NCBI RefSeq assembly: GCF_947507565.1
Contig: NC_089188.1
Coordinates: forward strand, 1,550,001 to 1,614,000
Reading direction: 5' to 3'
Origin: Oscarella lobularis
Lineage: Eukaryota; Porifera; Homoscleromorpha; Homosclerophorida; Oscarellidae
DNA length: 64,000 nucleotides
Part shown: positions 23,901 through 34,700 of the stretch, in pieces
How positions within the stretch are numbered: the stretch's first letter is position 1
Layout of the letters: each line of letters opens with the position of its first letter
Notes under the pieces: generated by a model
What the model saw: the letters and a program-made list of their open reading frames with translations, nothing else
What the model was told of the DNA's origin: nothing
Databases searched by the model: none
Position numbers and translations under genes: made by a program

Positions 23901-25049
23901 GCAGTCGGATACACGCATTGGGCGAGCGGCTACGCGGGAGGTGTCATGTTGGGACAGTGTATTGGTACCCTGGGTCCGTTCAACCGCTTCACGTGGAATA
24001 TCAGTGATTGCTACGATTGCAAGTCGTACGTTTGCAAGAAAGGTAAAAGATCGACTGAGTCATTAGGAATTTGTGTGATGGTTTCTTTTCAGATTTACGT
24101 GCGTGTAGTACCGGAGCGCACAACTGTTCTCAGTTCGCCGATTGCGACGACGAAGACGGCGGGTTCACGTGCGATTGCAGGTCGACGCACGACGGAGATG
24201 GATTTACATGCCGTAAGTGTCTACGCTTGTATCCGGATTATTTACGAAGAGTTTTTACTCAGGCGCCGACGAATGCAAGCTTGCCTTGGACGACTGCAGT
24301 TCAGACGCGCACTGCATCAACACGGAAGATTCGTATGAGTGCGATTGCAAGCTGGGTTATATTGGAGACGGAAAGACGTGCGGTGAGTCTTAGGTACACT
24401 GAATAGCAGTCGTACTAATAATAATGATTGGTTTCGTTTCAGATGCTGACGAATGTGCTCTTAAAATCGACGACTGCCACGAGCTGGCCACATGCACCAA
24501 TATCATTGGCTCATTCGAATGCACGTGTCCGATCGAATACAAAGGAAATGGAAAAAATTGCGGTAAAGACACGCCGATAGAAATATCTCTAAAGCACGCT
24601 TTGAATTCGTCTGTTTAACAGAGAGAATCTGCCCTGACGATTGGAACTTTTTCGACGGTCACTGCTACAAGGCACTTCCCCCCAGTTCCACGACGTGGCA
24701 GCATGTCGTGCTCAATTGCCGCACGCTTGATTCGCGCGCAAATCTCGTCTCGCTGAACAGCCCACATGAACAGAATTACGTCAACGGCTTGACGTCGTCG
24801 TCCTATTTTATTGGCTATAACGACGTCGACAGGGAAGGGGCATGGAAGTGGGTGGACGGATCTCCGAGCACGTTCTCCTACTGGCGACACGGAGAGCCCA
24901 ATAACGGGGGATATTACAGCAGTTGGTGGCGGTATCGATACGGAAACGAAGACTGTACGTACGCAGAGAAGTCGGATAGCGGGAGGTGGTCCGATATTCC
25001 GTGCAGCGCTTATAAAAACTATCAATACGTGTGCGAAATTCCCTTCTAG
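20961..25049 (+). CDS. Secreted lectin mosaic, copy 2
   Basis: Same exon order and domains as the gene at 15544: signal peptide, Cys-containing N-terminal unit, four H-type-lectin-like repeats, follistatin/Kazal (22360-22575), CTLD (23660-24045), three EGF modules (24093-24211, 24263-24380, 24444-24561) and a final CTLD (24620-25046) ending YVCEIPF. Differences are clustered in the 5' third: for example the exon before the third repeat has a small in-frame insertion (SSSVENTYRK against SSSLTYRK), and DPCVGVQC becomes DPCVTVRC. The 3' half is nearly identical to copy 1, which could mean a recent duplication with gene conversion. In this copy the first intron (about 21024-21087) has no stop in frame, so a retained-intron form would also be open. 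No disabling change was found, so both copies look functional. Confidence 0.85.
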
Positions 25050-25155
25050 CGCGGTAAGTTCGCTTTTTCTCCACTGGTCTCCTTTAGTGTAAGCTTTAGT
25101 TTTCAGAATGCCACCATGTTCGCGCGCAGTTTTACTGTCACAAATAGATCTTCTC

Positions 25156-27097
25156 TCACCGTTGCAATTCTGATTGCAGAAAGTCGAAGAGAGTCGTTTT
25201 GGGATGCTTCTTCTGAGCCCTCTCGTAATCCAGCAGAGCTTTCATCAATCGCTTGATATTCCACCGAGCAGCAGATATCCCATCCACCAACGGCTTCAAC
25301 TAGAAAGAAAGCTCAATGAGATAAGAAGGCCCAATCCCATTAGCTCCTGTCTACCAACCTCAGCCACTCTGGTGTCATCGAATGAGTAATAGAGCATCGC
25401 TGGCCTTCCACTTGCAGATGTGGCTATCCACTGAATCATCGATTTCAGCTGGGGGTCCCCACCGAATGCACCGCATCCCCAGTTTCCCGTAGCAACAGCG
25501 CGATATCCGGCTTGAAGCGAATCGGAAGCGCTCGACAAAATTTTGCCGGCAAAATGATTCGCCCAGGATTCAGGCTGCGCCAGACGTATGACGTCGTTAG
25601 CAATTCCGTCGGCAAATGCATCGAGACTGGTCGCCTCCTCTATAGGACGCGATACGAAGTTGGACGCCCATCGGTCTGTTGAATTCAGATGTGACGTCAA
25701 CGCTTCAGTGATGATCTCTTTAGAAAGAGTTGCAGCAAACAATGGCAGTTCCGGCGAAAGATCCGGCACGGGGGAATGGAAAGCAGCGTAAGACTTTGTC
25801 AATTCTCTGCCAATCTTCTCTTCGCTGTATTGATCCTTAGCTGACGCTCTACCCAAATTTAGGGCATCCATTGCCACTATTTTCGTCAGAGGAGCGCCCC
25901 ATTTATCACACTGTAAGTGACCTTCGTGCTTCGTCTAGTATACATGTATGGACTCACTTGGTTGCTGTCTTGATAGTCGCCTGCGTACTTCAGAGTCCGA
26001 CCGTATCCAGAATAGCGAGAAAATCGCTCCGTTCCCTGAATTATTTGCATGTACGTACGCATTAGGAAGGCACATGCGTGTACCTGTATACTGACAGCCT
26101 CATTCGAGTCCATAGGTTTCACGAGCAAAACGGACACGAGCAATTCAGGATTGATGCAAAAACGAATTTCTTCCTAAAACGAAACGGTACGAAATTACTA
26201 CTTACCACCGTATTATTGATTACCTGCACTCTTCCAGTTCGTAGCACCCCGCCGCCCAAGTGCCTTGCTGCAAAATCAGCCTGCAGAGCCATGGACCCAG
26301 CATCTTCGATAGATCCTCGCGAAAGCACTTCGACGTGGCATAGCGGATCTGCATTGGAAAGCCAATCTTTCATTTGCAGTGACTTCGCCTTGTGTCGTCT
26401 GATCATTATGTAGCCGTTCAAACCAGCTAAGCCAATTTCCCGCACACGATCAAAATAGTGAAGAATGCATTTGAATTTGGCCGCTTGAGACGACCTGCGG
26501 TCAGCCCTACGAATTACTCAAATAACAGGCGAATAATTAATCAATTCTCTCTCTAGATTATTTACTCGACATGACTCAGGCCTTTGTAAAATTGAACGAA
26601 GCTGAAAGAGCCTTTCTTTTCGTGAGGAAATGCACAGAGGAGAGCATTCGCTAGCAGCGTTGCTACTAGACGTCGACTCAGCGAAACGGTGCGATGAACT
26701 ATCAGAAAAGAGATCAAGTAAGTCCCCGCCCACTCTTTATTATCAGTGATCTTTTTTTGCGGTCTACTTTCAGCCTACTCTGTTCGAGTTTTCATTCACC
26801 TGCGCTACAAAAGGGAATGCGTTTGATCTCCTTATCCAGTTCCACTTTCAATTGACTCGCCGTCTCGGCTATGAATGGAAGTGTCGTGCCGAAGAATCTC
26901 GGCGCGTCTTCGCTCGATTTGAAGAAAGCGCGAAGACCGCCGATGGCACTTTCGTCTCCACCCCCCGCCGTTCTCGCTATTTGTTCGAGTGTCGAGCAGA
27001 GGGACGACTCGTCGCAACACGCTGCCACGTCCTTGTACAAATCTAACAGCTTCGACCACACCGAAGCGCTGTCGCACGGTAAATCGATATAAGCCAT
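25156..27097 (-). CDS. PARG: Poly(ADP-ribose) glycohydrolase
   Basis: PARG removes poly(ADP-ribose) chains by cleaving ribose-ribose bonds, in the nucleus and cytoplasm. Exon 1 starts at 27097 ([10 protein letters not shown]) and carries the helical regulatory/accessory segment ([19 protein letters not shown]). Later exons give [17 protein letters not shown] (~26690), then [18 protein letters not shown] (~26480) and the signature [13 protein letters not shown] joined across an intron to [14 protein letters not shown]. That is the family GGG-X(6-8)-QEE motif with both catalytic Glu residues. Next come [12 protein letters not shown], then IVAMDAL and [19 protein letters not shown] (~25500). The last exon (25156-25295) ends [10 protein letters not shown]. 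About 500 residues: the catalytic core without the long N-terminal extension of vertebrate PARG. Its 3' end was included in the lectin tandem duplication. Confidence 0.93.
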
Positions 27098-27151
27098 TGA
27101 CTTCCTGATTCGGGACGTGCTCGCATTAGCGTTCGCCGTTCCCGTATCGTT
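27098..27151. promoter_or_regulatory. Divergent promoter between PARG and the CCDC160-like gene
   Basis: The two start codons lie 54 bases apart on opposite strands, so both genes must share core promoter sequence or have overlapping 5' leaders. No TATA box is visible. Confidence 0.55.
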
Positions 27152-28021
27152 ATGGTCGACGACGGCAAACACTGGGTCGAGGACGTTTTTCCGCCGACGT
27201 TCGCTTTTTCGTTGGCGGATTTTCGCGAAAAATGGAATTTCGCACCTCCGTCGTCGACAGAATTCAAGCATTGGGTTCGAGATCGGCAAGAACGACCGTT
27301 TCGCGAAGCGAAATCGACGAGGAAGGAGAGCGAAGAAGACGCTATCGTGGACGAAACGTTGGAAAGTACTGTAGAAATTCAGAAAGACGACGTTGGAGAG
27401 GATGAGGAGAGTCGACAGATTGAAGATGAAAACATTTGTCATTGGACTTGGGAGGAGTTGAATGTATTGAGAAATGATCGAGATTTTGGAAAGAGTCGAA
27501 TTTTGGAATTGGAGTTGAAAAGCGGGGATTTGGAGCGGGAAGTGAAATCGTGTAAGGAGAAAATTCGCGAGATGAAGGACTTGATCGTTCGTCAGACCGA
27601 GCTCATGGGAAAATTAAAAAGGGAGAATGAGGAGATGCATATTAGGTTGAAGCGGTGGAGAAAACAATGCGGCGTGTTGGACGTGGAGAACGGCGAAATG
27701 AAATTAGAGAAAATGAAAAAGGAGGAAGAACTGCGGAGGAGCCAGGACGCTGTGCATAGATTAGAAATGGAGAAAATCAATTGGAATCAGCGACATCGTG
27801 ACCAAAAAGAAGAGATCGAATTGATGAAAAGAAAGAGGAAAAACGATTTGGACGAAGTGAGACTTGCCATGGAAAGAGACCATATCAAAATCATGGAAAG
27901 CATGAAGAGAAAAGTAGACACACTGAAGGAGAAACTGGACACATCTATATCATCTCACAAGAGAGATGCAAAAGCCTTAGAACACCTGAGAAGACACTAT
28001 TCGCGCGAGAATAAGAAATAG
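27152..28021 (+). CDS. CCDC160: CCDC160-like coiled-coil protein
   Basis: This is a single-exon gene of 289 codons. The N-terminus has KHWVEDVFPPTFAF, similar in pattern to the start of animal CCDC160. Residues ~110-270 form a long charged heptad-rich coiled coil (LELELKSGDLEREVKSCKEK, then KLKRENEEMHIRLKRW). The C-terminus RDAKALEHLRRHYSREN matches the conserved ALELLRKYY-type tail of that family. No enzymatic motif is present. The molecular function of CCDC160 is not established. It is divergent from PARG and convergent with PUDP (56 bases between stops). The symbol is assigned by pattern recall and should be checked by reciprocal search. Confidence 0.65.
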   Translation: MVDDGKHWVEDVFPPTFAFSLADFREKWNFAPPSSTEFKHWVRDRQERPFREAKSTRKESEEDAIVDETLESTVEIQKDDVGEDEESRQIEDENICHWTWEELNVLRNDRDFGKSRILELELKSGDLEREVKSCKEKIREMKDLIVRQTELMGKLKRENEEMHIRLKRWRKQCGVLDVENGEMKLEKMKKEEELRRSQDAVHRLEMEKINWNQRHRDQKEEIELMKRKRKNDLDEVRLAMERDHIKIMESMKRKVDTLKEKLDTSISSHKRDAKALEHLRRHYSRENKK

Positions 28022-28077
28022 ATCAATTCAGTAAGCAAACAAGCATAACATCAAATTCCATAATATCAAAGCTCTAG

Positions 28078-28867
28078 TTATTTGTACGGTGGAAGATTCC
28101 ACTCGGTCGGATTAAAATCTTCCAGCGATTTTATTACACTGTGAGCGTTCTTGCACAATTGCGGATCCATTCGTTGATCTGGAACCATAACCGTCCACAT
28201 TCCCGCCGCTCGGGCCGCCTCAATCCCATTGGGCGCGTCCTCGAACACCAAGACGTTGCCAGGATTCGGACTCGGAGGCGAAAAGCGTTGCGCCGCTTGC
28301 AAGTAGACGTCCGGCGCCGGTTTACCCGCTTTCACTTCCGGATCGTCACCCGCGACCACGTGCGTGAATATTTTGAAAAATTCTCTATGCCTCGATATTT
28401 TCTGTTCGTAATTGATTGCAGACGATCCGGTGGCTAGAGCCATGGGAATGGCGTTCGTTTCGAAATAGCGTACGACCTTTTCGACTCCTATAGCGAACAC
28501 GCAAATCTAAATGTGCTGCTTTGGAAGAAGGCGTGGTCTCGCCTGGCATTAGGTTTGCTCGTGGAAATGCAGCCGCGAAGCGTTCTGCCGCTATTTGCAA
28601 GTATTCCTCGGCCGTGATAGGAAGTTCGAGCTCGTCGACGAGAATTTGGGACGACTGGATGGGCGGGCGACCCATCATTTTCACTTTGACGTCCCAATCG
28701 AATGTTTTTCCGTAAGGAGCGACGATTTCCTGTGTTACTTCGGTGTAAAGCGCTTCCGTGTCTAACAGAATCATCGCTTGAGCAAATCGCCCTGTCAAGA
28801 ACGAGATTTCACCTAACAATAGGCCATCTACATCGAAAAGAACGTGGGTAATTCGCTTTGAGTCCAT
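28078..28867 (-). CDS. PUDP: HAD-family pseudouridine-5'-phosphatase-like protein
   Basis: PUDP (HDHD1) is a cytosolic HAD phosphatase that dephosphorylates pseudouridine 5'-monophosphate. Exon 1 (28867-28815) gives THVLFDVDGLLL, the HAD motif I (DxD with the nucleophile Asp). A 50-nt intron (28814-28765) joins to DTEALYTEVTQEI. After MPG a GC-AG intron (28542-28488) joins to VEKVVRYF, then ALATGSS (motif II), KPAPDVYLQAA (motif III Lys) and VFEDAPNGIEAARAAGM (motif IV acidic pair). The tail is EWNLPPYK. About 230-240 residues, the usual family length. All catalytic motifs are present. HAD enzymes are versatile, so the exact substrate is inferred from similarity. Confidence 0.9.
28488..28542 (-). 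other. GC-AG intron in the PUDP gene (55 nt)
   Basis: The exon ends ATGCCAG and the intron starts GCGAGA and ends CGCTATAG. Removing it restores MPGVEKVV in the exact place where the family has MPGVEKL. No GT donor in this phase is available. Confidence 0.78.
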
Positions 28868-29092
28868 TTCGTATACGGGGGATGCACGACGTTGTCATCA
28901 CCGTCAACATTCCAGTATTATTTCGCAGAGCCCGTATATTTTCGGATTGTCCGCCATGTTCGCCTAAAAGCTTGGAGCCGCTTACGGCAGCCGTTCGACC
29001 CACTTGCCTCCTCTTCGCCTGCCTTTGCATTCGACAAAACTTCGAAACGAAAACAAACGTCGCGACCGTTTTTTCATTCTCCGCGGCGCGGC
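28868..29092. promoter_or_regulatory. Divergent promoter region PUDP / TBL1
   Basis: 225 bases separate the start codons of PUDP (-) and TBL1 (+). No TATA box is seen. A GC-rich segment near 29080 (CTCCGCGGCGCGGC) precedes the TBL1 start. A shared promoter is inferred from spacing alone. Confidence 0.45.
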
Positions 29093-31523
29093 ATGAGCGT
29101 TCTAAGCGACGAACTCAATCTCCTCATATACAAATACCTCCAGGAGTCAGGTGGGCGATTTTCGTGCAGGTGGGCCCCCTTTACCGAGACGCGTCTCGTC
29201 GCGCAGGTTTCAACCATTCGGCTTTTACATTCTACATGGAATCCAATCTGACGTCGTCATCGTCCAATCACGTGATACCGCCAGGGGCTCTAGTGACGGC
29301 CGTTCAAAAAGGCTTACAATACGTTCAAGCCGAAATCGGAATCAACGAGGTAGATGACTCAAAAATGCGGCAAAAGTATAATTAAATCATCTTTTGGTAG
29401 GAGGGAAGCTGCTTTGAGGAATCAGAACAGCCTTTGTCTTTGATTCATGCAATGTCGCCTGACTACGTAGCAAGCCGTATATCATCGCTACAACAACGCG
29501 TCAAACCGCCGCCTCCGCCACCTCGATCCTTGTCTCAAGATCAAATTATTCCCTCTTCAGTCTCAATAGTATCGATGCCTGTAGCTTCTTCTTCTGCTGC
29601 TGGTGCTGCTGGCGTTGGGGTCATTCAAGAGGCTGTGGTTCCAAGGCAACCTCTCGATGGATTGCCTGCAGTTCTTCCTTCGTTTCCTGTGCCTCCCTCG
29701 CTTCCCGTTTCGACGCCGTCTTCGTCCTTCAATGAAGTCGGCATGGCTCAAGTCAATTCTGAATTGGTTGCTAGGCAGCCGGACGTTGTTAGGGAAGACT
29801 TGCTCAATGGACCCCATTCCCATCATCATCATCATCATCATCACGGTAAGAGAAGAACTTTGCGTGCGTGGAGTCTAACGATATGAATTGAATAATAGAA
29901 GAGAGTATGGATGTGGATGTGGGACAGGGGATGCCTGCTGCAGCCGAGTCTTCAGCCAGCAGCAAAGTCATCTTATTAAAAGGCCACGAGGGAGACGTAA
30001 GATTTAGTTTATTTAATATGTGCAGAGGGAGAAAATTGGTATTAGGTATTCGTTTGCGCTTGGAATCCCATTTGTGATCTGTTAGCTTCTGGGTAAGTTA
30101 ATACTGTGGCCAACTGCTTTGTTTCTATTGCGAGATGACGTAGTTCTGGCGATGCTACAGCTCGTCTATGGGATTGTAGCGAACTAGGGGAAGGAGAACA
30201 CTTAGCCACTATGTATCACGTTAATAAAGATTATAATCAACAAAACTGCGACGTCACGTCTATGGAATGGAATGTAAGAAAAAGAATGATTCTGATTCAA
30301 TACGTAATGGACGTATGATTTTAGCACGACGGATCTCTCTTGGCAACAGGATTCTATGACGGAAAGACTCGAATATGGGCAAGAGACGGTAAGATCTAAT
30401 AGTGATATAACCTTATCAATACCCTATGTTTTTTATAGGGAGCTTGCTTCATTGTTTGACTCAGCATCAAGGTCCTGTACTTGCAGTAAAATGGAATCGA
30501 AAGGGAAACTTCATCGCTTCGGGAGGCGTGGATAAAAATGTAATCGTGTGGGAAGCACACACGGGCGAAGTGAAGCAGCAATTTCAATTTCATCAAGGTC
30601 AGTGCGCAGCTGTATTGTTCGTAGTAGTAGCATTTTGCGTTTGAAAGCTCCTGCTTTGGATTTGGACTGGCAGAGCAACACGTGTCTTGCTTCGTGTTCG
30701 ACAGACAGACTGGTCTACGTGTGTAAATTGGGGCAGGATAAACCTGTTAGAATATTCAAAGGACACGAAGTGAGGAATAGAAATCATAAAGATGTCTATC
30801 TATAATTGAAATAGAACGAAGTAAATACGGTGAAATGGGATCCAGCCGGATCTTACCTCGCTTCTTGTTCTGACGACACCACAGCGAAGGCATGTCATGT
30901 GACTCGTTCCTAATTTTTAAAAAATCTTATTCTTCTTTTCTATAAGATATGGTCTTTGAAAGAGGACAACTTTATTCACAGTCTTCATGGCCACTCGCGA
31001 GAAATTCACACGGTTAGATGGAGCCCGTCCGGTCCTGGATCTAATAATCCTCATGCTCCTTTGCTACTCGCAAGGTATCACTTCAAATAGTTATTTTTCT
31101 CTTCTTCGATCGATCGATTTCTAGCGCTTCGTTTGATGCAACGGTTCGATTGTGGGATGTCGAAAAGGGCGCGTGTCTTCGCGTCCTTGCCTCCCATCAC
31201 GACGGCATTTACGGCTTGGCTTTCAGTCCCAATGGTCTCTGCTTGGCCACTGGATCATCCGACACGCTCATTCGTCTTTGGTCCACTCACGTACGACGTC
31301 ACATAACGTAGCTAGAAATCTATATATGGGTCTTTTAGGATGGCAAAATTGTTCATAGTTTTTCAGCGAATTCCCCTATTTTTGAAGTCTGTTGGAATCG
31401 AGATGGAGATAAACTGGCAGCATGTGGCGCAGATAATACGGTAAGATCAATAAAATCGACGCCGTTAAATAATAAATTATTTTTTTCAGTTGTTTGTCCT
31501 TGACGTCAGCAAACTTGCTTATT
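29093..31523 (+). CDS. TBL1XR1: TBL1/TBL1XR1-like LisH-WD40 corepressor subunit
   Basis: TBL1-type proteins are nuclear subunits of the NCoR/SMRT-HDAC3 corepressor complex and help exchange corepressor for coactivator. The ATG at 29093 gives a LisH motif, [20 protein letters not shown]; the exon ends at 29151 and joins [14 protein letters not shown]. An F-box-like part follows ([20 protein letters not shown]), then a linker of 29430-29900 rich in Pro/Ser/Ala with an eight-His tract near 29820. WD40 repeats start at [11 protein letters not shown] and include [88 protein letters not shown] and [14 protein letters not shown]. The final exon gives [11 protein letters not shown] before the stop. 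About 500 residues, eight WD repeats by family. Invertebrates usually have one TBL1X/TBL1XR1 ancestor, so the symbol stands for the family. Confidence 0.93.
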
Positions 31524-31796
31524 AGTACAAAATGTTTTGCAGCGCGTCCCGGATAAAAACGACCCGGGTCGTTGTTTTTTTTTTGTCACAGAGAGTGTCA
31601 AAGACACCGTGGCGTTCTAATAAACGTGCTTATTTGCACCCACTGACCGAATCGGCGTTTCGAGCATGCGCGCGGGCGAACCGTCTGGAATCCCCTCGTT
31701 TTGCTTTCTCCGTCGCGCGTTTTCGCTCACCGACGCGTCTCCGTCGACTCGTCTCGCCCGTCGTCGTTCGTTTCGCGCACTCGCGATCGCGCGGAA
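31524..31796. other. TBL1-SHIP spacer
   Basis: 273 bases between the TBL1 stop and the SHIP start codon. It contains a T-run (31577-31587) and GC-rich sequence with CGCGATCGCGCG just before the ATG. No gene is seen. Confidence 0.4.
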
Positions 31797-34700
31797 ATGT
31801 CGTCGCCTTGGCTCTATCACGGCCTGAGCCGATTGGAAGCCGAAACGCTTCTCGTCGACTCGCGCAAGAGCGGCGCCTTTCTGCTGCGAGAAAGCGAAAC
31901 GGTGCCGGGCAGCTACGTGCTCTCGCTCGCGTAAGGAAAAACCGAGCAAGAAGAAGTGCCCCGCCCATCCTAAATCTTACCTCTCCGCAGACGCGGCGAG
32001 GGTCATGTCCATCACTATCGCATCATGCGTCACCCGTCAAACAATCGTTTTTTCATCCAGGCAAGTCTCCTCGGCTTTACTAAATACTTACTTATTCCCT
32101 ACGTTGTTGTCTTTTCTTATCTAGGCCGTTATGGGCATGAAACAGACATTTTTCGATTCGCTCGAAGACTTGGTCGCGTATTATAAGGGTCCCAATACGG
32201 GTCTAGCGTGTCCGCTCGTGCATGCGATCGCCAAATGCGAAGAAGAGGACGAAGACACGGGTTTGGAGCTGCTTCCGGTTTGGCGCTCTCGCTAACCCGG
32301 ATGTCTTATTTCCTTAGATGACGATAACGAAAGCGAAACGGACGAGTGCGTTGGCGTGACGAAAATGGCGAAATTTTTTCAGATGTCGTTTGCTTCGTTG
32401 AAAGTCCAAGAAAAGACGAGGTGAGAGAGAAAGAGCAGAGGAGAGTATCGATTTGTATTATTGATTTAGGGTGGACTCGCCTTTTTTCGACTATTTGACG
32501 AGATACGTCAATGACGGCATCGTCAAGGACGTGGAGAGTATGAAAACGGAAAAGAAGGCGCCAAATTTCAAGGAAATGCTGAAAGTAGCAGGAAAAGAAC
32601 TGGAAACGTACGGGGGCAAAGCGACGGACAATCGAAGTAATTTAATTTTTAAATGTTTAGGTCTCTCAATGCGTTCAGACGCAGAGTGAAGGCAATGCAG
32701 TCGTTCTTCGATCACTGCACGGGTGGCGGCGGAAGTGACAGAAACGTAGAGAGAGAGAGAAAGGGGGAAAGAGTTGGCGTGGCTATTCTCTCTTCTAGAC
32801 TGAGACAGACGGGTTAGCTCAATCGCTGATGGAATGTAGTCTAGCAGTAAGTGCGCTGGAAAAAAAGGTCGAATTATTCTCATCATCAATACGTACTCTG
32901 TGTTGATACTTCGTTTGGTGCAGAGCGAGTCATTGCTGAAGGACACGGTGGAAATGATGACACCCACGCCGGCACCCGAAGACGTTACGCCCTTTCAATT
33001 GACGTCCGAACGACAGGCGCCCATGCCTGCTCCGCCGTCTCTTCCCATGCAAACGTTTGAAGTAAGACGCGCGATGTTATTATCGTGCTTGTCTCCACCA
33101 GATTTTCGTTCCTTTTAGGTTTCCGTTATTTATGCTGCGAGTTTGGGAAGGAGTAAATTGCTTTTACATGTCAATGTTGTAGAGGGTAACTGTCGACAGT
33201 ACTCAATTTAAAATTTTGCATCAAAATTTTAAATCGCAGGGAAGTTAATTGTTACCAAGGCAGGCAAAGCCGACCCTTCGAACGTATTCGCTCACAATCA
33301 AAGTGAGTCGACCGGAGTTTGATTAGAGGCGTCCGCACAAGAGCGTGCTTTCTTTCTCAGTCATTCAACTAATAAAATCGCGATCGAACAACACCAAGCT
33401 TGGAATTCGATTTGACAAAAGTCGCCGTGACTTTCACTTCGAGGACACAAAGGTAAAATAGATAGATCGTACGTTGGGCGTGGATTAAGAGGGGAACCTT
33501 ATATAAAGACCGGTCTGTTATGACCACAGATAGATGAAAGATATTGTGGTCACTACTAACTTGCTTGTCTCTTTTTCTGTAAGCGTCGGGAAGTTTTCTG
33601 TCAATTGATTCAGCAAATGAGAAACATGCACAGCGAAAACGAAGAAGTCGATTCTTTATCGATTTTTATTGGCTCGTGGAATATGGGTAAACGAGCCAAA
33701 TTCCTCTCACCAGATGACGAATTTCTTTAGGTGACGCCGAACCGTCTAACATTCTATCGTGGCTCAAATGCAGCGGAAGCGGAAAGGCGCTCGATCCGAC
33801 TCTGAGCTGTCTTCCGCACGACATCTATGCCATAGGAACGCAGGAGACTTCGATGAGCGAAAAAGAGTGGATTGCAAAAATCAAGTCGTCCTTGAAAATA
33901 TGCGTCAGCGTTGACTTTAAACAGGCAAGAGCGCGCGGCGTATATGGGGGGACTTGTTTAGTGAGGGCGCCCCTTATAGGTAGCTGTAGCCACTTTGTGG
34001 GGAATTCGACTGGTCGTCCTAACCAAGTCGGATCACATCAACAAAATATCGCACGTGCAGCAATCCTCTGTAAAAACGGGAATTGCTGGAGCGTTAGGTA
34101 CGGTAGTCTCTGCTAGAGAGGTCTCTCTGTTTGTGACAACGTTTTCGTAGGAAATAAAGGAGCCGTGGGAATTTCGTTTTTCTTTAACGGAGCGTCGCTC
34201 TGTTTCGTCAATAGTCATCTCACGTCGGGAAACGAGAAATGTCATAGGTGGGGCAGGAGGAGAGGTCTATAAAGGGCTGGTGTCGCGAGTCGTTTCTCTC
34301 CCTCTCGCCCTCTCTCTCTCTCTCTCTCTCTCTCAGACGAAACAGCAATTATTACGATATTTTGCGTGGTCTCCAGCTCGGTCAGGCGACGAAGAAGAGC
34401 GTCTTCGACTTGTCCCATCGCTTTCATCATCTCTTCTGGTTTGGAGATCTCAATTATCGCGTTGAATGCGGCAGCTTCGAAGTCAGTCGTCCGTTCTACC
34501 TTTTTTTTTATCGTCTATCCCATAGTCGCTTTTTCGTCTCAGGAAGTGCTGGGCTACATTTCTCGAAGAGATTATAAAGGATTGCTCGAACACGACCAAC
34601 TGCTCAAGGAGCAGAAACGAGGAAAGGCTTTCGATAGTTTCGGTGAGAAAATCAATTACCTCCTCCTCCGCCGTCTCGCAATAATCAATCCCTTGACAGA

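Larger units (their letters stand above)
20165..25400. repeat. Tandem duplication unit 2 (lectin-mosaic gene plus PARG 3' end)
   Basis: This is the second unit of the duplication, in direct orientation. It differs from unit 1 by a GC-rich cluster of GGATGCCGG-type repeats (20607-20645). It also has an internal duplication of about 150 bases in the 5' flank (ACACTGGGAACGTTCTCAAG near 20670 recurs as ACGCTGGGAACGTCCTCCAG near 20820). Its 3' end merges into the complete PARG gene, which shows the ancestral order: lectin gene (+) facing PARG (-). Confidence 0.85.

Noticed and set aside
29820-29844. (CAT)n run in TBL1 as a possible assembly error or tag
   Set aside because: In frame it encodes a His tract within the known low-complexity linker of TBL1; it fits natural sequence.
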